From Acidobacteriota bacterium (GTDB lineage: Bacteria; Acidobacteriota; Terriglobia; Terriglobales; Acidobacteriaceae), in contig QIAA01000046.1 of assembly GCA_003224905.1 (NCBI GenBank), positions 1 through 64,000 of the forward strand: a DNA stretch of 64,000 nucleotides, written 5' to 3'. The stretch's first letter is position 1; every line of letters starts with the position of its first letter. Of this stretch, positions 30,640 through 39,668 are shown piece by piece. A program made the translations under genes and the position numbers. Below the pieces are notes generated by a model, which was given only the letters and a program-made list of their open reading frames with translations, searched no databases and was not told where the DNA came from.

Positions 30640-31353
30640 TTGAATTCCACTTCATTGTCCGCTACTGGAAACAACAGCGAAAGTACCGTCCCGCAGCCGG
30701 TGATAAGAATAGCCGGCCTCATCAAGCAGTTCGGGCCGTTCGCCGCGTTGCGCGGCATCACGGCAGAATTTGCTGCCGGATCGCTGTACGTCATTCTCGG
30801 TGACAACGGCGCCGGCAAAACGACCCTGCTGCGCTCGATCGCAGGCCTGGCGAGACCGACGCGCGGAAGCATTTCGATTCTGGGCAACTCCGAGGTTCGC
30901 GATGCCTGCCGCGACATCGGCTACATGGCGCATCCTTCGCTGCTCTACGACGAAATGAGCGGCATGGAGAACTTGCGCTACTTCGCGGGACTATACGGAA
31001 TCAGTGACGACGGGCGCAGCGAAAACGTAATCCGGGGTGTGGACCTCGATCCCGCGCTGACCCGTCCTGTCGGCCAATATTCCCAGGGCATGCGGCAACG
31101 CATGTCGCTGGCGCGGGCACTCTTGCATGATCCAAAGATCCTGTTGCTCGACGAGCCTTTTTCGAATGTAGATTACCGCTCCGCCCTCGAAATGGTGAAG
31201 CTCATCGCACAATTGCGGGATTCAGATAAGACAATCTTACTGGTTACTCATCAAGCAACGCTGCTCGAAGATGTGGCCGACGAATTCGTATGGATGGAAG
31301 CGGGGCAGATCGTGAGTCGCACGCGTGAACTGAAACTGCTGGAGACGCGATGA
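30640..31353 (+). CDS. ccmA: Haem exporter ATP-binding protein CcmA
   Basis: 237 residues from a TTG; GTG about 20 codons on is an alternative because the first 20 residues are Ser/Thr/Asn-rich and not conserved in the family. Walker A is GDNGAGKTT (about residues 54-62), the ABC signature is YSQGMRQRMSLARALL and Walker B is ILLLDEP. With CcmB and CcmC it drives release of haem-loaded CcmE. The call rests mainly on the adjoining ccmB-C-D. Stop and the next start overlap (ATGA). Confidence 0.88.
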   Translation: MNSTSLSATGNNSESTVPQPVIRIAGLIKQFGPFAALRGITAEFAAGSLYVILGDNGAGKTTLLRSIAGLARPTRGSISILGNSEVRDACRDIGYMAHPSLLYDEMSGMENLRYFAGLYGISDDGRSENVIRGVDLDPALTRPVGQYSQGMRQRMSLARALLHDPKILLLDEPFSNVDYRSALEMVKLIAQLRDSDKTILLVTHQATLLEDVADEFVWMEAGQIVSRTRELKLLETR

Positions 31354-32024
31354 CCTTATCTACAATCACGCGGGCAACGCTGATGAAGGATCTTCGCCTG
31401 GAGTGGCGGTCGAAGGACGCCATCAACGCCATGCTGTTCTTCGCTCTGCTGGTTGTAGTCGTTTTCAGCTTTTCATTCGATCCCAATGCGGAAGAATCGC
31501 GTCAAATTGCGGGTGGACTGGTCTGGGTCGCGTTTCTATTTGCGGCAGTTGTAGCCCTCAATCAGACCTGGGCCCGGGAACTGCGCAATCAGGTGCTCGA
31601 TGCTTATCGGGTTTCTCCCGCCCCCGCAAATTCACTCTTCCTGGCCAAGGCAATTGGAAATTTCGTGTTCGTCGGGGTGCTGGAAGCTTTGATGACACCC
31701 CTGTTTATTGTGTTCTATCAGCTGAGGGCGGTCGGCCCGGTGTGGCAGTTGGTTCCGGTGGCAGTCCTGGGGACCTGGGCTCTGGTCGTGAACGGAACCT
31801 TCTTCGCTGCGGTATCTATACGCACTCGCAGCCGCGAGATCATGCTTCCTCTGCTCTTATTCCCGATCTCAATTCCCGCAATCATCGCCATGGTGAATGC
31901 CACGACCGCTATTCTCACCGGTGAACTCTCCATTAGGGTCTGGATCGTGTTGCTTGCCACCTACGATGTGGTGTTTACTATCGCTTGTCTCCTGTTTTTC
32001 GAAATGGTTTTGCACGCGGAATGA
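31350..32024 (+). CDS. ccmB: Haem exporter membrane protein CcmB
   Basis: 224 residues with six predicted transmembrane helices. CcmB landmarks are TLMKDLRLEWRSKDAINAML, LWVAF-like span 2, NQTWARELRNQVLDAYRVSP and the C-terminal spans (LLLFPISIPAIIAMVNATTA). It forms the transporter-like complex with CcmA in the inner membrane. It overlaps both ccmA and ccmC by 4 bp, so the four genes are translationally coupled. Confidence 0.92.
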   Translation: MTLSTITRATLMKDLRLEWRSKDAINAMLFFALLVVVVFSFSFDPNAEESRQIAGGLVWVAFLFAAVVALNQTWARELRNQVLDAYRVSPAPANSLFLAKAIGNFVFVGVLEALMTPLFIVFYQLRAVGPVWQLVPVAVLGTWALVVNGTFFAAVSIRTRSREIMLPLLLFPISIPAIIAMVNATTAILTGELSIRVWIVLLATYDVVFTIACLLFFEMVLHAE

Positions 32025-32710
32025 AACGCATTTTCACCGTTTTCGCCCTGCTCACCGGCCTACTTCTCAGTTACGCCCTCTATCAAGCGCTCATAGTTGC
32101 CCCGACCGAGAAGACCATGGGCGATGTTCAACGCATCTTCTACTATCACGTGCCGTCCGCCTGGACCGCGTTCCTGCTGTTCACGATTAACTTTGTTGCT
32201 TCTGTGGTTTATCTGATCCGGCGCAGCTCGGCGGCAGATGCGCTCGCGGTGGTGAGCGCCGAGGTGGGAGTTGTGTTTTGCACGGTTGTGCTTGTAACCG
32301 GGCCACTGTGGGCGCGGCCGGTTTGGGGAATCTGGTGGACCTGGGACGTCCGCCTCACCTCCACACTGGTGTTGTGGCTGATCTACGTCAGTTACCTGAT
32401 GCTGCGCCGGTTTTCGGCTAGCGGTGAGACTCCAGTGCTGGCTGCGGCGCTTGCGATTTTTGGCGCGCTGGATGTTCCTCTGGTTTACTTTTCCATCTGG
32501 ATATTCCGCACGCAGCATCCGCAGCCGGTGATTGGTGGAGGAGGTTCAATCGATCCGCGAATGTGGCATGTTTTGCTGATCAACTGGGCTGCTTTTCTCT
32601 GTTTCGCTTTGCTGATTTGCTGGTCGCGTTACAGGCTGGAAGTTTTGAAAAGAGAAGTCGAGGAAATGCAGGCCCTGGAAGCACTCCTGCAACCACGGGG
32701 CTCGCGATGA
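32021..32710 (+). CDS. ccmC: Haem exporter protein CcmC
   Basis: 229 residues from the ATG that overlaps the ccmB stop. Six spans flank the tryptophan-rich WWD motif (WGIWWTWDVRLTS). The two expected haem-ligand His lie in FYYHVPSAW and TQHPQPV. CcmC loads haem onto CcmE at the outer face of the membrane. It overlaps ccmD by 4 bp. Confidence 0.95.
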   Translation: MKRIFTVFALLTGLLLSYALYQALIVAPTEKTMGDVQRIFYYHVPSAWTAFLLFTINFVASVVYLIRRSSAADALAVVSAEVGVVFCTVVLVTGPLWARPVWGIWWTWDVRLTSTLVLWLIYVSYLMLRRFSASGETPVLAAALAIFGALDVPLVYFSIWIFRTQHPQPVIGGGGSIDPRMWHVLLINWAAFLCFALLICWSRYRLEVLKREVEEMQALEALLQPRGSR

Positions 32711-32829
32711 ATTTTCTGTACGCCGCCTATGCTGCTACCTGGATCATTCACATTTCTTATTTGGCCACTCTGTTGCTGCGTTATCGCCGATTGCGAAAGC
32801 AAATTGAAGAACTACGAAGAAGCCAGTAG
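32707..32829 (+). CDS. ccmD: Small membrane protein CcmD
   Basis: 40 residues with one transmembrane helix (AAYAATWIIHISYLATLLLR) and a charged cytoplasmic tail (RYRRLRKQIEELRRSQ), the typical CcmD layout. Its ATG overlaps the ccmC stop. CcmD stabilises the CcmABC-CcmE complex. The call relies on size, topology and position because the family has little sequence conservation. Confidence 0.85.
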   Translation: MNFLYAAYAATWIIHISYLATLLLRYRRLRKQIEELRRSQ

Positions 32830-32871
32830 CGACGTTTCAGCGTGCCGTCGCAACAGAAGCACTGGTCTGAA

Positions 32872-33273
32872 TTATTGAATTTCGTGCAGAAACTCGCCGA
32901 CAGGGTTGGACCGCAGGAATTCGTATTCCTCGATCCTGGCAGCAACGCCGATCCGCGAGATTGGCAGATCAGTGTCCACGCGCACCACACGCGCCGTGAA
33001 GCGCACGCGAACGGGGTCGGTGAGAGTGACATGAGGCGGGAACGTCATTGTGACCTCGACGCGCATCCCCTCGGCTAAAGGCCGGTCAACGTAGAAGAAC
33101 ACGCCACGCGCGCTCACGTTCTGCGTTTCTGTATCCAACTCTTGGAGACTGGTTCCGGGCACTCTGACGGAGGCTGGCAGGCGCATGTCGAAACGCCGGG
33201 TGGTACGGCGCTCCTGCAACGATTGGGGAAGAACATCGTCGTTTCTCATGAAGATGGACCTGAAGCTCGTCAC
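32872..33273 (-). CDS. PilZ domain protein
   Basis: 133 residues (an ATG at 33249 would give 125). The c-di-GMP binding elements are present: an Arg-rich segment QERRTTRRFDMRLPASV and, further on, NVSARGVFFYVD, where the usual DxSxxG is NxSxxG. The rest is a PilZ beta-barrel (MRVEVTMTFPPHV). It is probably a single-domain c-di-GMP receptor. It converges on ccmD. Confidence 0.85.
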   Translation of the reverse strand: MTSFRSIFMRNDDVLPQSLQERRTTRRFDMRLPASVRVPGTSLQELDTETQNVSARGVFFYVDRPLAEGMRVEVTMTFPPHVTLTDPVRVRFTARVVRVDTDLPISRIGVAARIEEYEFLRSNPVGEFLHEIQ

Positions 33274-33813
33274 GTAATCCTTGTTTCAGAATTGCTTAAG
33301 CGTCAGTTATTTGCAAGGGGAACGATCAAGGGGAAACTGAATTGGTTAAGCTCATCGCACGGGAAAATCGATGGCAACGCTTATCAGCGCCAGCACGAAA
33401 TGCTGCAATCCCGATGCCAAGTGAGGCTACGCAGTGTCCGGTACCGAGCCATTCGAATGAACTACTTCCAAAAAGGGCTTCCGATCGAGACTTTGGCTTG
33501 CTTTAGCAATAGATGAAACAAGTTGCAGAGTAATCTCGTCGGCCAGATTCTTGCAACACACCGACGTGAAAGGAAAGCGGCATCTTTGGAGCTAACTTGA
33601 AGCATCTCATCAATCTGGCGCGAGCCGCCGACTCACTCGGCTTGACAGTCTAACCATCGGATGTTTAAGTAATTACTTTGTTTTCACCATTAATTAATGG
33701 AATGGCAGGAGCTCGCCGCTTGCAGGGCGCGTTGGGTGTGTTCTTGTCCTCATTTCCTTTCTCCCTGAATTCTTGATGACTTCGGGAACGGCGTTCAAGA
33801 CCGGAGGCAAATT
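33274..33813. other. Gene-free region before the SBBP gene
   Basis: About 540 bp with no convincing coding frame on either strand (a 124-codon frame overlapping the PilZ gene has no family features). A candidate promoter lies at 33642-33670 and an AT-rich patch with TTAATTAATGG at about 33691-33702. Confidence 0.5.
33642..33670 (+). promoter_or_regulatory. Candidate promoter for the SBBP gene
   Basis: TTGACA (33642-33647), a 17-bp spacer and TTAAGT (33665-33670). The -35 is perfect, the -10 weak. It would start transcription about 135 bp before the GTG start at 33814. Confidence 0.45.
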
Positions 33814-36800
33814 GTGAGGCTTGGGTTCTGTGCACTGGGACGGCATGTTCAGTACGTCCGGATTCTGCTGCCGATGACTTTGCTCCTGGCAGGCGGCATC
33901 GGAGCTTTGAGGGTGAGTAGTCCACTGCTGGAAGCCGCGAGTTCAACCCCATCTGCCGCAGTCAGCCCGCCGGTCTGGATGCAATCGGACCGTCAAGAGA
34001 GAAGCCATGTTCCGATGGGGTATGCACATCTCCCGCTCGCCTTCGAACGCAATAACGGACAAACTGACGCGCAGGTAAAATTTCTGGCGCGCGGCTCCGG
34101 CTATGGTCTCTTTCTTACGCAGTATGAGGCCGTACTAGCCTTACGGTCCCCACGTTCGAGCGAACCAGCATCGGTGGTGCGGATGCGGCTTTCCAAAGCC
34201 AACGAGAACCCTGCCGTAACCGGAACAGACCCACTGCCCGGAAAAAGCAACTACTTGATCGGCAACGATCCGGGCAAGTGGCATCGAGACGTGCCCCAGT
34301 TTGCGCGAGTTCGTTATCACGAAGTTTACCCCGGAGTTGATCTCGTTTACTACGGAACACAGGGAGAACTGGAGTATGACTTTGAGCTGGCTCCCGGGGC
34401 CGACCCGAAAAATGTGTCTCTACAGTTTGGCGGCTTGCGCAGAATTACGATCAATAAGGTCGGCGATGTCGTGCTTGCATCAGGCGCAAGTGACGTGCGG
34501 TTGAAAGCTCCACGCGTGTATCAGGTCATAGGAGGAGAACAGCGAATTATCGCGAGCCGATTTGTGCTCCGTCGGCCTGACCAGGTCGGTTTTGAGTTGG
34601 GATCATATGACAGCAGCCGCGCCCTGGTTATCGATCCCGTGCTGGCATATTCGACCTATATCGGAGGCTCGGCGGATGAGGCTTGCCCAGCCGCCGCGAG
34701 AATCACCATTGCATCTATTTCATCCCCTCCAGCCGGATGTCCTGCGATTGCCGTGGATTCTGCATTCAATATGTATGTGGCCGGGGCCACGACGTCGTCA
34801 GATTTTCCGGCTGCAGGCACGCCATTTCAGGCGTCGCGGGCTGCGGCTCCAGATGTGTTCGTCGCCAAACTAAATTCCCAGGGCTCGGCACTCGTGTTCA
34901 GTACTTATCTCGGCGGCGACGGAACCGACTTCACGGCGGGACTCGCCGTCGATGGAGCGTCCAATGTCGCCGTGGCGGGAAGCACAACGTCGACCGACTT
35001 CCCGACTGGGACCACGTCGGGATTCCAGGGCACGGCGGCGTCCGCAGGTCAGCACGCGTTTGTAGCCGAGCTTTCCCCGGATGGCAGCACGCTGTTGTAT
35101 TCCACGTATCTTTCCGGCGGCGGAACAGATACAGCGACGGGCCTTGCCTTGGATGCGACAGGCAAAATATATGTGTCGGGGATAACCAGCTCCGGAGCGA
35201 CGAATCCCCCAAATTTCCCCACCACGACGGGCGCTTTTCAAACCACTTCAAAGGCTACGAACCAATTCTTCCTGAGCAAGATTGATTCGACGCTCAGCGG
35301 GGTCTCCAGCTTGGCCTATTCCACCTACATCGGAGGAAGCAGCCCCAGCTCCGGCGTTGCCCTGGGCGGGGGCATTGCTGTCGATACGACTGCTTCAGCC
35401 CCGAATGTGTATCTCACTGGTGGCACTGATTTCACCAATATGCCGCTGCTGAATGCGGCACAAGCCCCGAATGCCGGGGTTGACGCCTGGGTGGCGAAGT
35501 TCACGCCTACAAACGCGCCCGGGACACAAGAGATCTATCTGACGTACCTCGGCGGAGCCGGAACGGATGTCGGCACGGCCGTGGCGGTTGACGGGTCCGG
35601 CCAGGCGTATGTGACCGGCTACACAGATTCGCCTACAATCACCGCCGCCACTGGAACCACGCCCTTCGAAGCCACAAACTCCGGCGGAATCGATGCCGTC
35701 CTGTTTAAGATCGGAAGTTCGATTCCGTCCGGGGGAACTGCCTATCCAATCAATTATTTTTCCTATCTGGGTGGTTCGGGAACAGATGTTGGATTATCGA
35801 TCTCTACGGATTCACTTCAGGGTGCGCGAATTGCGGGTTGGACTAATTCCGGAAATTTCCCTTTGAATGACGCGAATGCGTTTCAGGGATCATTCGCGGG
35901 AGGAGTTGACGCATTCGTTTCGCGGGTCGATACGACCGCAACGAGCGCGACCGCGGCAGGTCATTCTGGGACTTACCTTGGCGGGAGCAACGCTGATTTT
36001 GGCACGAGCATCGCTGCGGATGTGCTGGGCAACAGCTACGTCGCCGGTGAGACTTCTTCGACAGACTTTCCGATCGCCGGTGCTTTCCAGGGCAGCCTGA
36101 AAAACGGCACAGGCAGTGATGTGTTCGTGAGTAAGCTGGCTCCGCGCGGCATTCTGACGTTTGCTCCTAGCCCAGGGGTCACCGTCACGCCCGAAATCGT
36201 CGGCGTTGGCAATGCTGTCGCTTTCAAGTACACCATCATGAATTCCGGTGATTTCGTATCCAACGCAATCTTCACTGACTTTCTGACAGGCGGCACACTC
36301 GGCACAGTGCCGGGCAACTGCGTACAGACCACAACCACTCCGGCCACTCTGGTTTGTAACCTGGGCGCGCTCAATGCCGGGCAGACTACTTCCATCACGG
36401 TTAGTTTGACATCTACGACTGGCGGAACGTTATCGAACAGCGCCCAACTGTCCGTCGGTTCGTCAACGACGGCGAGTGCAAGCGCCAGTGCGAGCGTGAC
36501 GGATTTCAGTATTGACGTTTCTCCGAAGACTGCTACCGTCGTCGCAGGAACGCCCGCAAGTTATACGGTCACGCTGACACCGAGCGTGAATGGAGCCAAC
36601 AGCTTTCCAGATGCGGCCTCGATCTCCTGCAGTTCAAGCCTGCCCACCGGAGCATCGTGCACGTTTCCCAACAATGCTTCCATTTCAAACCTGAACAATG
36701 GCGCGCAGACGCGGCAGTTGGTGATCAACACCACCGCTCGCGTGACCACGCCAGCCGGCTTGTTCCGACCCGGCGGTCCGGTGTATGCGGTTTGGTTGCC

Positions 36801-37032
36801 GATCTCTGGGTTGGCATTAATCGGTGCGGCAAGGAGGAAACGGAGCAGCCGCGTGCTCTACGGCTTGCTTGTGGCTATATTTATCGTGCTGATTGCGTTT
36901 CAGGCGGGATGCAGTTCGAGTAAATCTACCTCTACAACTACGGGAACGCCGACCGGGGACTACTCGATTACAATCACTGCGACCTCAGGCACCGCGACTC
37001 GCACGCAGCAAATTGTCTTGACGGTGCAGTAG
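33814..37032 (+). CDS. Large secreted SBBP-repeat protein
   Basis: 1072 residues starting at GTG with GGAGG seven bases upstream. A membrane-spanning signal (ILLPMTLLLAGGIGALRVSS) leads to a conserved N-terminal domain (PLAFERNNGQTDAQVKFLAR) and then a long series of SBBP beta-propeller repeats with cores such as YSTYLGG and IAVDSAFNMYVAG (about residues 270-775). A DUF11-like domain follows (GVGNAVAFKYTIMNSGDFVS). Near the C-terminus are two hydrophobic segments, one before RRKR and one ending in a lipobox-like FQAGCSSSKS, then a short Ig-like strand region. Function is probably surface adhesion or binding. Confidence 0.9.
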   Translation: MRLGFCALGRHVQYVRILLPMTLLLAGGIGALRVSSPLLEAASSTPSAAVSPPVWMQSDRQERSHVPMGYAHLPLAFERNNGQTDAQVKFLARGSGYGLFLTQYEAVLALRSPRSSEPASVVRMRLSKANENPAVTGTDPLPGKSNYLIGNDPGKWHRDVPQFARVRYHEVYPGVDLVYYGTQGELEYDFELAPGADPKNVSLQFGGLRRITINKVGDVVLASGASDVRLKAPRVYQVIGGEQRIIASRFVLRRPDQVGFELGSYDSSRALVIDPVLAYSTYIGGSADEACPAAARITIASISSPPAGCPAIAVDSAFNMYVAGATTSSDFPAAGTPFQASRAAAPDVFVAKLNSQGSALVFSTYLGGDGTDFTAGLAVDGASNVAVAGSTTSTDFPTGTTSGFQGTAASAGQHAFVAELSPDGSTLLYSTYLSGGGTDTATGLALDATGKIYVSGITSSGATNPPNFPTTTGAFQTTSKATNQFFLSKIDSTLSGVSSLAYSTYIGGSSPSSGVALGGGIAVDTTASAPNVYLTGGTDFTNMPLLNAAQAPNAGVDAWVAKFTPTNAPGTQEIYLTYLGGAGTDVGTAVAVDGSGQAYVTGYTDSPTITAATGTTPFEATNSGGIDAVLFKIGSSIPSGGTAYPINYFSYLGGSGTDVGLSISTDSLQGARIAGWTNSGNFPLNDANAFQGSFAGGVDAFVSRVDTTATSATAAGHSGTYLGGSNADFGTSIAADVLGNSYVAGETSSTDFPIAGAFQGSLKNGTGSDVFVSKLAPRGILTFAPSPGVTVTPEIVGVGNAVAFKYTIMNSGDFVSNAIFTDFLTGGTLGTVPGNCVQTTTTPATLVCNLGALNAGQTTSITVSLTSTTGGTLSNSAQLSVGSSTTASASASASVTDFSIDVSPKTATVVAGTPASYTVTLTPSVNGANSFPDAASISCSSSLPTGASCTFPNNASISNLNNGAQTRQLVINTTARVTTPAGLFRPGGPVYAVWLPISGLALIGAARRKRSSRVLYGLLVAIFIVLIAFQAGCSSSKSTSTTTGTPTGDYSITITATSGTATRTQQIVLTVQ

Positions 37033-37049
37033 GTTCAAAGACCGGTAAC

Positions 37050-38462
37050 CTACGCACCCGCAGACAATCGGTTCCCGCTGCTGCGTGTGGGCGCTAATCC
37101 GTACTGGCGAATCTTGTAAAGCAGAGCCTTATAACTGATCTGCAACAGCGACGCTGCCTGCTTTCGATTCCAGTTGGTCTGGTCCAAAGCCTGCTTAATT
37201 GCCTCGGCCTCCGCCTCATCCTTAGCGCTGCGCGCCAGTGATTTGAGTCCTCCGGACGGCTCTGCAGGGCTGTGTAGTCCGCCGTTGAAATGAGCGCCGT
37301 TGCCATCGTTCTTCGGATTCAGCTCCTGCACCGCCAGCTTTTCATCGCCGAGCACGAGATAGCGCTTGATGAAATTGCTCAGCTCACGAAGGTTTCCAGG
37401 CCACGGGTATTCCAGCGTTGCCTGCAGCAGTACTGGCGAAAGTGGCAGAGGCGGACGCGCGTACTGCTCTGACATGCGCGACATAAAGTGCTTCAGCAGG
37501 ATCGGAATTTCTTCTTTGCGTTCGCGCAGCGGAGGCAACTGGAGCGTGAAAGCATTCAAGCGATAGTACAAGTCTTCTCTCAGACGCTTATTCGCCAGGG
37601 CTTCGGGGATGTTGATGTTCGTAGCGGCCAGGATTCTCACATCAACCTTGATCATCGATCTGCTGCCCAGCCGTGAAAACTGCTGGTCCTGTAATACATG
37701 GAGCAGCTTGGCCTGCAGAATAGGCGGCATCTCTCCAATTTCGTCCAACAGGATAGTGCCTTTATTGCAGAGCTCGAATTTGCCCGGCTTAGGATGAGTT
37801 GCCCCGGTAAACGCTCCAGCTTCGTATCCGAACAACTCGCTTTCCAAGAGGTCGGCAGGAACAGCTGCGCAATTCACTTTAAGAAAAGTTCGATGAGCGC
37901 GTGGCGAAAGTTTATGAATTAAGCGCGCGACGACTTCCTTGCCGGTGCCACTCTCTCCAAGCAGCAAGACCGGAATATCAACGTTGGCAACCAGAGCTGA
38001 CTGGGAGCGAATTTTGCGCATGGCTGGACTGGCAGCCACAAAGAATACGTCGTCGCACAATTCTTCGACTTCTCCGACATAATTCTGCTGATTGGTTCCC
38101 AGGCACTGGTCAATTACGGTGTCCAACTCGGCTTTCTGGAATGGCTTGGTTAAATAATCGTGGGCGCCGAGACGAATTGCCTGCACGACCTTGCGGGTAT
38201 CGCTCACGCAGGAGAGCATTATGACCTTCACGCCCGGGCGAATCTGGCGCAACTGCTCGAGCGTCTGCAGTCCGTCGATGCCGGGCATAAGCAAGTCCAG
38301 GAGCACAAGGTCGGGTTGCAGGCCTTTCTGCACGCGTTCGAGAGCCTCTTCCCCTGTGCTTGCGGTTTCAACCTTGTACTCATCAACTTCGAGAAGGGTG
38401 CGAATGTACCGCAACATCCCAGGTTCATCGTCGACCAGCAAAATATTGGCCGTATTACTCAT
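37050..38462 (-). CDS. Sigma-54-dependent response regulator (NtrC type)
   Basis: 470 residues. The receiver domain has D11/D12 and the phosphoacceptor D56 in LVLLDLLMPG. The AAA+ domain has Walker A LGESGTGKEVVAR, the sigma-54 contact loop GAFTGA and LLDEIGEMPP, and the Fis-type helix-turn-helix is at the C-terminus (NWNRKQAASLLQISYKALLY). It activates sigma-54 promoters after phosphorylation by the kinase encoded just upstream, whose stop overlaps its start (ATGA). Confidence 0.96.
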   Translation of the reverse strand: MSNTANILLVDDEPGMLRYIRTLLEVDEYKVETASTGEEALERVQKGLQPDLVLLDLLMPGIDGLQTLEQLRQIRPGVKVIMLSCVSDTRKVVQAIRLGAHDYLTKPFQKAELDTVIDQCLGTNQQNYVGEVEELCDDVFFVAASPAMRKIRSQSALVANVDIPVLLLGESGTGKEVVARLIHKLSPRAHRTFLKVNCAAVPADLLESELFGYEAGAFTGATHPKPGKFELCNKGTILLDEIGEMPPILQAKLLHVLQDQQFSRLGSRSMIKVDVRILAATNINIPEALANKRLREDLYYRLNAFTLQLPPLRERKEEIPILLKHFMSRMSEQYARPPLPLSPVLLQATLEYPWPGNLRELSNFIKRYLVLGDEKLAVQELNPKNDGNGAHFNGGLHSPAEPSGGLKSLARSAKDEAEAEAIKQALDQTNWNRKQAASLLQISYKALLYKIRQYGLAPTRSSGNRLSAGA

Positions 38463-39391
38463 TTGTTTTTTCCTTTTGTAGCCGCACCGACGGAGGGTTT
38501 CAAAGGTATGATGAAAGAAAACTTACATCCATTTCCGGGTTCGCTTTCCACCCAAATCTTTCCGCCCATGGCATTCACCAATCGGCGCGCGATGGCCAGT
38601 CCCAATCCCATCCCTTCCTGACTTTCGTTCCGCGGCAGCCGGAAAAAGTCGTCGAAGACTTCGATGTGATACTCGGGAGCGATGCCTGGCCCAGTATCCG
38701 AAACGCTAACCTTGACAGAGTTGGGAAGGGAAGTGCTCTGCCTTCGCCGTTCGCTGGAAACGCCAGCGCTGGCCGTGCCGCGGCGTTCCCACATATAGGG
38801 TTCTGCATGCAACCAGACGGTCCCGCCCGCCGGAGTGAACTTAGATGCATTCTCCAGCAGATTAGAAGTGACCCGTTCAATCTTGGCGGAGTCGAAGGCA
38901 AATGGCGACAGCTTGTCATTCGCTAGAAAATACATGGCAAGCCCGCGCTCTTGAAAACGATGAGACCACAGCCGGCAGACTTCCGAGAGGCAGACATTCA
39001 GGTCGCCGGTTTCATACCGAGTCTTCATCTCCCCAGTTTCAAGGGCGCTGTAGCTCAGGAAGTCATGAATGAATTGCTGTAATCTCTGTCCGCTGGAGTG
39101 CATGTCTCGCAGCACGTCACGCTGACGATCGTTCAGGCTGCCTAGCTTCTCGCTGCGCAGCAACTCGACGTATCCATTCAGAATGGCGAGCGGAGTTTTC
39201 AGGTCGTGCGCTGCTGAGGCAAGTGCATTTGTAGTGCGCAGCGAGCGCTCACGCAACTGCGTGTATTCGTGCAGCAGTTCGTCGTAGCCCAGAGTATCTG
39301 CTGACGGAGATTTGTCTGGAGGAGCACTCACGTCCGCTGTACTTGAGTCCCTCTCGCTGGAGAGACACAACATTTCCAATCGTGATCCCAT
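38459..39391 (-). CDS. Soluble sensor histidine kinase
   Basis: 310 residues. The HisKA domain holds the phosphoacceptor H62 (ASAAHDLKTPLAILNGYVEL); the HATPase domain has an N box (NLLENASKFTPAGG), VSVSDTGPGIAPEY and GMGLGLAIARRLV. No transmembrane segment or recognisable sensor domain precedes the kinase core, so the signal is cytoplasmic or brought by a partner. It is coupled to the response regulator by a 4-bp overlap. Confidence 0.94.
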   Translation of the reverse strand: MGSRLEMLCLSSERDSSTADVSAPPDKSPSADTLGYDELLHEYTQLRERSLRTTNALASAAHDLKTPLAILNGYVELLRSEKLGSLNDRQRDVLRDMHSSGQRLQQFIHDFLSYSALETGEMKTRYETGDLNVCLSEVCRLWSHRFQERGLAMYFLANDKLSPFAFDSAKIERVTSNLLENASKFTPAGGTVWLHAEPYMWERRGTASAGVSSERRRQSTSLPNSVKVSVSDTGPGIAPEYHIEVFDDFFRLPRNESQEGMGLGLAIARRLVNAMGGKIWVESEPGNGCKFSFIIPLKPSVGAATKGKNK

Positions 39392-39472
39392 AATCAGGAC
39401 GCGTGGCTTGGCGGACGAAGGGGAAGGGGACGATTATTGCCGATTGTAAAATTTCGATGTACACGCATCCTA

Positions 39473-39494
39473 TGACAGAGTTTTCCCTCTGTCA
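39473..39494. promoter_or_regulatory. Perfect inverted repeat upstream of the kinase gene
   Basis: TGACAGAG (39473-39480) and CTCTGTCA (39487-39494) flank TTTTCC. It lies about 80 bp upstream of the kinase start, in the divergent gap facing a PilZ gene, so an operator for a dimeric regulator is a natural reading. It might be the binding site of the adjacent activator; this is untested. Confidence 0.5.
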
Positions 39495-39668
39495 AACGGA
39501 AAATGCAAAGTAATGGCACAGAAGGGAAAAAAATTGCACTTACTGTAGTCATTGCGTACGATCCACGTAACCTCATTCTACGATTCTTGGACAAAGTTAA
39601 GATTCTACAGGTTCAGCTATGGCAGAGGGATTCAGAGGATTGAGCCTCGGCTGCACTGATTTGCATGC

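Noticed and set aside
39510-39537. Sigma-54 promoter TGGCAC...TTGCAC between kinase and PilZ genes
   Set aside because: The two elements are far more than the required spacing apart (GG to GC about 19 bases rather than 10).
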